Assembly (NCBI RefSeq): GCF_004798865.1
Contig: NW_025335268.1
Span: 7,405,127 to 7,469,126 of the forward strand
From: Varanus komodoensis
Lineage: Eukaryota; Chordata; Lepidosauria; Squamata; Varanidae
DNA: 64,000 bases
Direction: 5' to 3'
Part shown: positions 62,990 to 64,000 of the stretch, piece after piece
Numbering within the stretch: position 1 is the stretch's first letter
Layout of the letters: each line of letters starts with the position of its first letter
The notes under the pieces: model-generated
What the model saw: only the letters and a program-made list of their open reading frames with translations
Database searches by the model: none
Told to the model about the DNA's origin: nothing
Program-made: the position numbers and the translations under genes

Positions 62990-64000
62990 TTTTTCCATGT
63001 GTGCCCACATACTTTCAAATCAAAAAGCTGAAACAGGAAGAGATAACAGGCTGAAACAGAAGAAGTGTTAATAGTCCAGGAGTGGATTTTCAACTTCCTT
63101 CAACTTCCTTGTCTCTTCCCATAGCTGATAGAAGTACAATATGTTGTGTAAAGCAGTATATTTCAAATATGCCATAGATACGTACAACAGAGTTTTATTG
63201 GGCAAAATGCCGGGCAGGGGCCTGGGAAAAAGGCAGTCCCTGAAGCCTGAGTCTGATGCTTCTCCCCATCTTTCAAACCATCATTAAGCCCTTGGTACAC
63301 CAATATTGCCACATATAAGCATTTCATAAAAGGTGCAAATGTGGAAAAAATTGATACACTGAGCCACAAAAATGTATCTGAATACAGTGTTTTATTGAAT
63401 ATGATTGCTTAATTATGCTTGGATCCAACACAGCCTCTGGCAGAAATTTACACCTACTTCATAATTTTAAAACATCTTAACATTACGTTTGTGGTAGCTT
63501 TGGCACTTAAAGCATACCTTTTTGTTTAAACCAGAGAGATTAAAAATAATAAATGTTCATGTCCTTTATCATTTGACAAGTACACTTCCCCTGTGTGATG
63601 TCCTTAAAACAGTGACCAGAAAACTAGCAATTGCAGCCCAGTTAAATGTTCTTAGAGAGTCTTTTCTTGCCCTCTAGTTTTTGCCCATTTTCATTCTACA
63701 TCATTCTACATCAGCAGGAAGAGTCCTCTTCTAAGAAAAAGAAACACTCTTGCTAATGCTGAAAGGTACTAGCAGAGATTACATTTTCTTGGTTTTTCCC
63801 ACATTTGTTTTTGTACAAAAATAGCTGTTGTCTTTGAATATAACCCAAGTGTTTAACAAATATTGGTGATTTAGTAATTGCCAAGACAGTCAAATCTTTC
63901 TATGAAGGCAACTATTAAGTAAACCCAAAGTGGTTTCTCCAAGTATTTCTTGTTCAATATGACCAAGCCACATTTTGTGTAATGACCTACTAGAGTAACC
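62990..64000. other. Gene-free end of window
   Basis: AT-rich DNA with no supported feature. A minus-strand frame at 63163-63369 has no known motif. Confidence 0.3.

Overview
The window is vertebrate nuclear DNA from a reptile, almost certainly a squamate (lizard). It is AT-leaning and carries two protein genes with vertebrate splice signals inside a mass of interspersed repeats. The repeat mix is the main clue to the host: L2 and CR1 LINEs, BovB/RTE 3' ends, tRNA-derived SINEs of squamate type, small hAT elements with 8-bp target duplications, and a palindromic repeat family. The species cannot be named from this alone.

Genes. The last coding exon of SRP9 (signal recognition particle 9 kDa subunit) lies at 2940-3059 on the + strand, followed by a probable 1.35-kb 3' UTR ending near 4405. 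EPHX1 (microsomal epoxide hydrolase) is complete in its coding part: eight coding exons from 28716 to 46474 on the + strand give 1386 nt and a 461-residue protein. Every junction keeps frame, and all catalytic residues of the human enzyme are present with a constant +2 offset after a small insertion. SRP9 followed by EPHX1 in the same direction is the human 1q42 order. A CpG-richer stretch at about 11.04-11.56 kb holds a consensus splice donor and a ZNF143/THAP11-like motif, and is the best candidate for a far-upstream EPHX1 promoter and non-coding first exon. The human downstream neighbour, TMEM63A, was not found.

Layout. 1-2.9 kb: SRP9 intron with a CR1 fragment. 2.9-4.4 kb: SRP9 end. 4.4-11 kb: intergenic with two L2 copies and a BovB 3' end. 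11-28.7 kb: candidate promoter and probable long EPHX1 intron 1, with a hAT element, a 112-bp tandem repeat, a long polypyrimidine tract, a Tigger1-like element split by a CR1, and SINEs. 28.7-46.5 kb: EPHX1 body, its introns loaded with L2, mostly antisense. 46.5-64 kb: gene-free repeats, including a hAT element, a 5S rRNA-derived fragment, and a CR1 with a SINE nested in it.

No operon-like, CRISPR or other novel multi-gene system is visible. The most interesting signals are a Tigger1-like element matching the mammalian Tigger1 5' UTR as I recall it, the candidate distal EPHX1 promoter, unusual residues beside the EPHX1 nucleophile, and several small repeat families that I could group but not name. 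All family assignments come from reading the sequence and recalled family knowledge; no database was searched.
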